Origin: JAVZLH01 sp038883475
GTDB taxonomy: Archaea; Thermoproteota; Bathyarchaeia; Bathyarchaeales; Bathycorpusculaceae
Length of the DNA stretch: 64,000 nucleotides
Direction: 5' to 3'
NCBI GenBank assembly: GCA_038883475.1
Contig: JAVZMA010000002.1
Span: forward strand, 53,663-117,662
This document shows positions 60,858 through 64,000 of this stretch, piece by piece. The position numbers were made by a program, and so were the translations under genes. Under the pieces are notes generated by a model. The model worked only from the letters and a program-made list of their open reading frames with translations, had not been told where the DNA came from and did no database searches. Each line of letters opens with the position of its first letter. Within the stretch, counting starts at the first letter, position 1.

Positions 60858-61565
60858 ATGGCGAAAAAACCGTTAAGAAGCATGGATTTAAAAGAGGTTG
60901 TTTATGACGCTGAGCATTGGGCTTTACTTAAAAAGTTTAGGGAAAAAGCATCTTGGATTATGGAGGCTTTGGAGAAAAATGGCATTTACAGCATAGTCCA
61001 CGGAAGCATAGCTAGAGGCGACGTAAACGCCAAAAGCGACATAGACGTTTTCATTCCCTTTCAAGTTTCCTCTTTCATAGTGGAAACAGCCTTAGGAAAG
61101 GCGGGAATACCAATCGTTAGAAGAACTGTTGTGCAGGCTACGCCAACCTACGCCATGAAGGCATACATAGAGATAGAGGAAAACACCATGGTCTCCTTCC
61201 CGCTGATGAAGATGCGCAAAGTGGAAATGGAATTTTACAAATTCGGCGGAGAAGCCACATTAAAGGATTTGAAGAATGGCGTGAGGGTCTGCGGGGTGGA
61301 TAAGCGTTTACTCCTAATTGAGCCAACAGAGAAGGGGCATAGAGAAAGCACTATTGTTGGACGCGAGGAACATGTTGCAAAACTTCTTGGAATATCTGTG
61401 GAAACAGTTTTGGACCGCGTCCACGCCCTATTAAGAAGAGACGAGGTGGGGAGAACAGGCGTTTTCATAGAAAAGGAGCTTTTGGAAGGCGAAACCTTTG
61501 AAATGGTTTTGAAGAGATTCGCCGATAAAAATCCTGCAGTCCGAAGGAGATTGAAAACAGTTTAA
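60858..61565 (+). CDS. Nucleotidyltransferase-domain protein
   Basis: A 235-residue protein with a minimal nucleotidyltransferase site HGSIARGDVNAKSDIDVFIPF (GSxxRGD...SDIDV) at residues about 47-67. A third carboxylate may lie in YIEIEEN. The C-terminal part is helical with a winged-helix-like region (HVAKLLGISVETVLDRVHALLRRDEVGRTGVFI). The archaeal relatives are uncharacterised; NMP transfer to a protein or RNA is possible. Divergent from the thiolation gene. Confidence 0.8.
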   Translation: MAKKPLRSMDLKEVVYDAEHWALLKKFREKASWIMEALEKNGIYSIVHGSIARGDVNAKSDIDVFIPFQVSSFIVETALGKAGIPIVRRTVVQATPTYAMKAYIEIEENTMVSFPLMKMRKVEMEFYKFGGEATLKDLKNGVRVCGVDKRLLLIEPTEKGHRESTIVGREEHVAKLLGISVETVLDRVHALLRRDEVGRTGVFIEKELLEGETFEMVLKRFADKNPAVRRRLKTV

Positions 61566-61572
61566 GCAAGCG

Positions 61573-62649
61573 CTAGTGTAATGGAAACCTTAGAAGGGCG
61601 GCTATTCCACCTAAAGAGACAAGTTTCGCGCCAGCCTCATGTTCCGTGCTGACAACGATTATTTTTCCGCCCTTTTCCTCAACTTTCTTCATCAAAGCTT
61701 CTACAAGGAGTCGCTTTTCATCTGAAGCTTCACGCAACACGATATCAGCCAAAACAAGCTTTTCCACAGCGCCCAACTCCACAGCCTTCTCAACATCTTC
61801 AAACCCATAAGTTATGGTTGGTTCGCCTTTGCCGAGCCTTTTCAAAATCTCTTCTATAACCTCTGTTTCTTCGATTACTCGAAGTTTTTTGGCGGTTTTC
61901 AAGAGCACTCCGGAGCGTAGTGCCTCGTGAATCCCAGCGACGCCGCTGTTGTTGACGCTTTTCACGTCCGCAACAGATTTGGCGATGCCTCCAGCTTCGT
62001 TTTCAATGAACTTTGCGAAGTCGTTTTTCACGAAGCCCACGCCTATAATCACTATTGGGTAATGTGTTGCATCCCAAACTTGTCGTAGGCTTTGCAACGC
62101 CTTGTTGAAGAACTCTTTCATTGCAGAGCTTCTTTTTTCAGTTTCAAGTTTTCCCGGAAGCCTTATGTTTTCTTCCACTTTCACGTCGACACCGTACTGG
62201 GCTGTTGTCGCTATGGCGTAGCCCTCATCGTCGATAGCAACTATTATTATCGGTTTTTCGGTTGTTTTACTTGCCTCTTTCAAACGCTCAACTTGATGTT
62301 TAGCCCACTCCTTTTTCACGATTGTGGCGGGAGTGTTTAGGGTTATGTTAAGAGTGTGATGTGCTCCTTTAGGAACTATTTCTGGCGCTTCGCAGATGGT
62401 TCCGTGAACCCTTAGCTTTCCGAGAATTTTGTCCCATGAAACCTTCTCAACCCTAACCCCGAGAAAAACCGAAACCCTTTCTTCCCGTCCCGGTCTTGCA
62501 TATTTCTCGTTTGGTTTTAGTTCTCGTGTTGTGTAGGCGTAAACTTCGTCGCCTTTGTAAATGATGTTGTATAAATGCCAAAGATCATCGAAAGTTTCCG
62601 GAATAACCTTAACAAAACCCTTCTTCAAGTTCATTTCCAAAATTTTCAA
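61573..62649 (-). CDS. pelA: mRNA surveillance protein Pelota
   Basis: A 358-residue aPelota (Dom34) that recognises stalled ribosomes with aEF1A or ABCE1. The N-terminal Sm-like domain is KGFVKVIPETFDDLWHLYNIIYKGDEVYAYTTRE. The central eRF1-like domain has IIVAIDDEGYAIATTAQYGVDVKVEENIRLPGK, without a GGQ motif. The C-terminal domain is TYGFEDVEKAVELGAVEKLVLAD. TTG at 62649 is the start and gives the family N-terminus MKILEMNLKKG. It lies 31 bases after the protease gene, same strand. Confidence 0.95.
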   Translation of the reverse strand: MKILEMNLKKGFVKVIPETFDDLWHLYNIIYKGDEVYAYTTRELKPNEKYARPGREERVSVFLGVRVEKVSWDKILGKLRVHGTICEAPEIVPKGAHHTLNITLNTPATIVKKEWAKHQVERLKEASKTTEKPIIIVAIDDEGYAIATTAQYGVDVKVEENIRLPGKLETEKRSSAMKEFFNKALQSLRQVWDATHYPIVIIGVGFVKNDFAKFIENEAGGIAKSVADVKSVNNSGVAGIHEALRSGVLLKTAKKLRVIEETEVIEEILKRLGKGEPTITYGFEDVEKAVELGAVEKLVLADIVLREASDEKRLLVEALMKKVEEKGGKIIVVSTEHEAGAKLVSLGGIAALLRFPLH

Positions 62650-62680
62650 ACTTACTTCTCTTCCGCCTATGTCGTTTTTG

Positions 62681-63616
62681 TTAGGGCATCTTGCTCAATG
62701 TCACTTCAAAGAAATGCTCTCTACCTTGACGCAGGATGAAAATCTTCACCTTATCCCCAATTTGCCTTTTATGAACCTCTTTCACAAGGTCTTCAATGCT
62801 GTAAATTGTAACATCATCCATTCCGAAGATTATGTCTCCGGCAACTATTCCCACATCTTCTGCGGGGCTTCCCTCGGCAATTTTTGTGACGAGAACCCCT
62901 CTCTTAACTGGCAATCCATAGTAGCGAGACAACTCCTCCGTTATGGTTAGCCCTATTATCCCAAGCCAAGGCCTAGCGGAAATCTTCTTAGTTATTATCT
63001 CGTTCGTGCAGTTCTTCGCCAAATTTATTGGAATCGCAAAGCCTATCCCGTGGGCGAATGGAATTATAGCAGTGTTTAAAGCCACAACCTTACCATCCAA
63101 ATCCACTAGGGGACCGCCGCTGTTTCCAGGATTTATAGCGGCGTCAGTTTGCACAAGGTTTTCTAAAAGTCCTCTTGGAGACTCTATTGTTCTGTTGATG
63201 GCGCTTATCACTCCGGAAGTGACGGTGGGTCCTCCAGCCAGTCCGAAAGGGTTTCCTATGGCGTATACTCTTTGCCCAACTCTTAGCTTGTCTGAGTCGC
63301 CGAGTTCTGCTGCTGGAAGGTCTTTTCCATCAACTTTGATAACAGCCGTGTCATGCAAAGCGCAGACACCAACTATTTTTCCATCTAAAACTTCGCCATT
63401 CCACAACGTGACAGCAATTTTTTCGGCTCCCCGCACAACATGGCTATTGGTTAATATGTAACCTTTGGAGTCGATGATTATGCCTGAACCCATTCCCTCA
63501 ACGGGAACCACTTGATAAAACATTGTTTGAACAAGCCTCACAGTACTTATGTTAACAACACTTTTGCTTACCTTTTCGAGTATGTCGAGAAAACGGCTTT
63601 CATCTGTTGAAGACAA
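62681..63616 (-). CDS. HtrA/DegP-type serine protease with one PDZ domain
   Basis: A 311-residue trypsin-fold protease. Catalytic His is in LTNSHVVRGAEK, Asp in HDTAVIKVDGK, Ser in DAAINPGNSGGPLVDLDG. One PDZ domain follows (GVLVTKIAEGSPAEDVGIVAGDIIFGMDDVTI). No signal peptide or membrane segment is visible, so it is cytosolic, unlike bacterial DegP. The TTG start is preceded by an excellent CGGAGGAT. Confidence 0.93.
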   Translation of the reverse strand: MSSTDESRFLDILEKVSKSVVNISTVRLVQTMFYQVVPVEGMGSGIIIDSKGYILTNSHVVRGAEKIAVTLWNGEVLDGKIVGVCALHDTAVIKVDGKDLPAAELGDSDKLRVGQRVYAIGNPFGLAGGPTVTSGVISAINRTIESPRGLLENLVQTDAAINPGNSGGPLVDLDGKVVALNTAIIPFAHGIGFAIPINLAKNCTNEIITKKISARPWLGIIGLTITEELSRYYGLPVKRGVLVTKIAEGSPAEDVGIVAGDIIFGMDDVTIYSIEDLVKEVHKRQIGDKVKIFILRQGREHFFEVTLSKMP

Positions 63617-63707
63617 ACTTTATCCTCCGAAAACATTTAAGAAAGGTTCTACTTCTTCCTTGTTTAAAGCTTTTACTCGAAAACCTCTGGAAACCAGCCT
63701 TTACACT

Positions 63708-64000
63708 TTAACCTCCGGGGGCTCCGTGGAACGGGACATTTTTCCAGAGAAGTTCCCACCAGTCTTCTTCAGTTATTGTTTCGCCCCGGACAATTATGTT
63801 TAGGACCACTTTTAGCAGTTCATGGTGCCTTTTCTCGTCTGCTAATATGGCGTTTAAGAGAAGCTTAACCTTGTCATTTTCGATTGTTGGTATAACTTTA
63901 TCCAATTTTTTGATTAGTTCTGCTTCCATTTCTATGTGTTTTTCCACAAGTTTCCTTTGCTTATCTAAATTTTCTTGCGTTAACGCTTGAGAGACACCTG
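63708..64000 (-). CDS. Ferritin-like protein (N-terminal part beyond the window)
   Basis: The frame is open to the right edge, so the gene starts outside the window. The 96 visible residues form two helices with ferritin-like metal residues: KHIEMEAELIKKLDKVIPTIENDKVKLLLNAILADEKRHHELLKVVL, with an E..H and a DExxHH pattern as in rubrerythrin-type di-iron proteins. It then ends in WWELLWKNVPFHGAPGG. The GTG at 63947 is an internal codon of this longer frame. Function in oxidative-stress or iron handling is inferred from fold. Confidence 0.65.
   Translation of the reverse strand, partial: GVSQALTQENLDKQRKLVEKHIEMEAELIKKLDKVIPTIENDKVKLLLNAILADEKRHHELLKVVLNIIVRGETITEEDWWELLWKNVPFHGAPGG

Noticed and set aside
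1..64000. CRISPR arrays, insertion sequences and rRNA genes
   Set aside because: No regularly spaced repeat-spacer units, transposase motifs or rRNA segments were seen; only the decayed integrase end at 57.2-57.4 kb suggests past mobility.

Overview
This is an archaeal chromosome segment. The genes that show this are an eRF1-type release factor, EF-2, Pelota, Alba, TiaS, archease, RtcB, EndA, archaeal-type AlaRS and LeuRS, and an archaeal RNase P RNA. Many genes begin with TTG or GTG behind GGTGAT-like ribosome sites, and TATA boxes precede most transcripts. Tetrahydromethanopterin (H4MPT) C1 genes without methanogenesis genes, in a moderately AT-rich genome, suggest a Bathyarchaeia-like TACK archaeon. 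That placement is inference; no rRNA is present.

Layout. 1-7.7 kb: the aRF1 C-terminal portion, then a C1 block. Ftr (formyltransferase) and Mtd (F420-dependent methylene-H4MPT dehydrogenase) are divergent, followed by a second, NAD(P)-type methylene-H4MPT dehydrogenase fused to an uncharacterised N-terminal domain, a PhoU-like regulator and an ATP-grasp ligase. 7.7-24 kb: an S-component-like membrane protein, M42 peptidase, archease, adenylate kinase, RtcB, a DEAD-box helicase, a 47-residue YHS protein, Alba with an OB-fold protein, an acyl-CoA dehydrogenase, a macrodomain protein, a LysE exporter, YbaK, a class V aminotransferase, Tsr3 and Nnr. 24-44 kb: an ABC exporter, TiaS, AlaRS, LeuRS, an intron-containing tRNA-Arg, a GfcR-like regulator, an HhH glycosylase-like protein, MtnA, EndA, HisRS, Nip7, an NSUN methyltransferase and EF-2. 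44-57 kb (accessory): a split LysO exporter, a secreted penicillin-acylase-family hydrolase, an intron-containing tRNA-Gly, and a carbohydrate cluster of class II aldolase, MFS carrier, NAD(P)-binding dehydrogenase, FGGY kinase and RuBisCO-like protein, ending in a membrane-tethered HTH protein. 57-64 kb: a decayed integrase end abutting rnpB, AK6/Fap7, a ZIP transporter, a tRNA thiolation enzyme, Pelota, an HtrA-like protease and a partial ferritin-like protein.

Three threads stand out. First, both tRNA genes carry short introns at non-canonical positions (D-loop, and anticodon stem 29/30), and the window also encodes EndA, RtcB and archease; this EndA lacks the catalytic His. Second, the 49.3-57 kb cluster looks like an uncharacterised catabolic pathway built around a RuBisCO-like protein that keeps the metal/carbamate site but lacks the CO2-fixing loop 6. 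Third, two methylene-H4MPT dehydrogenases of different cofactor class lie side by side, which could link F420H2 and NAD(P)H pools.
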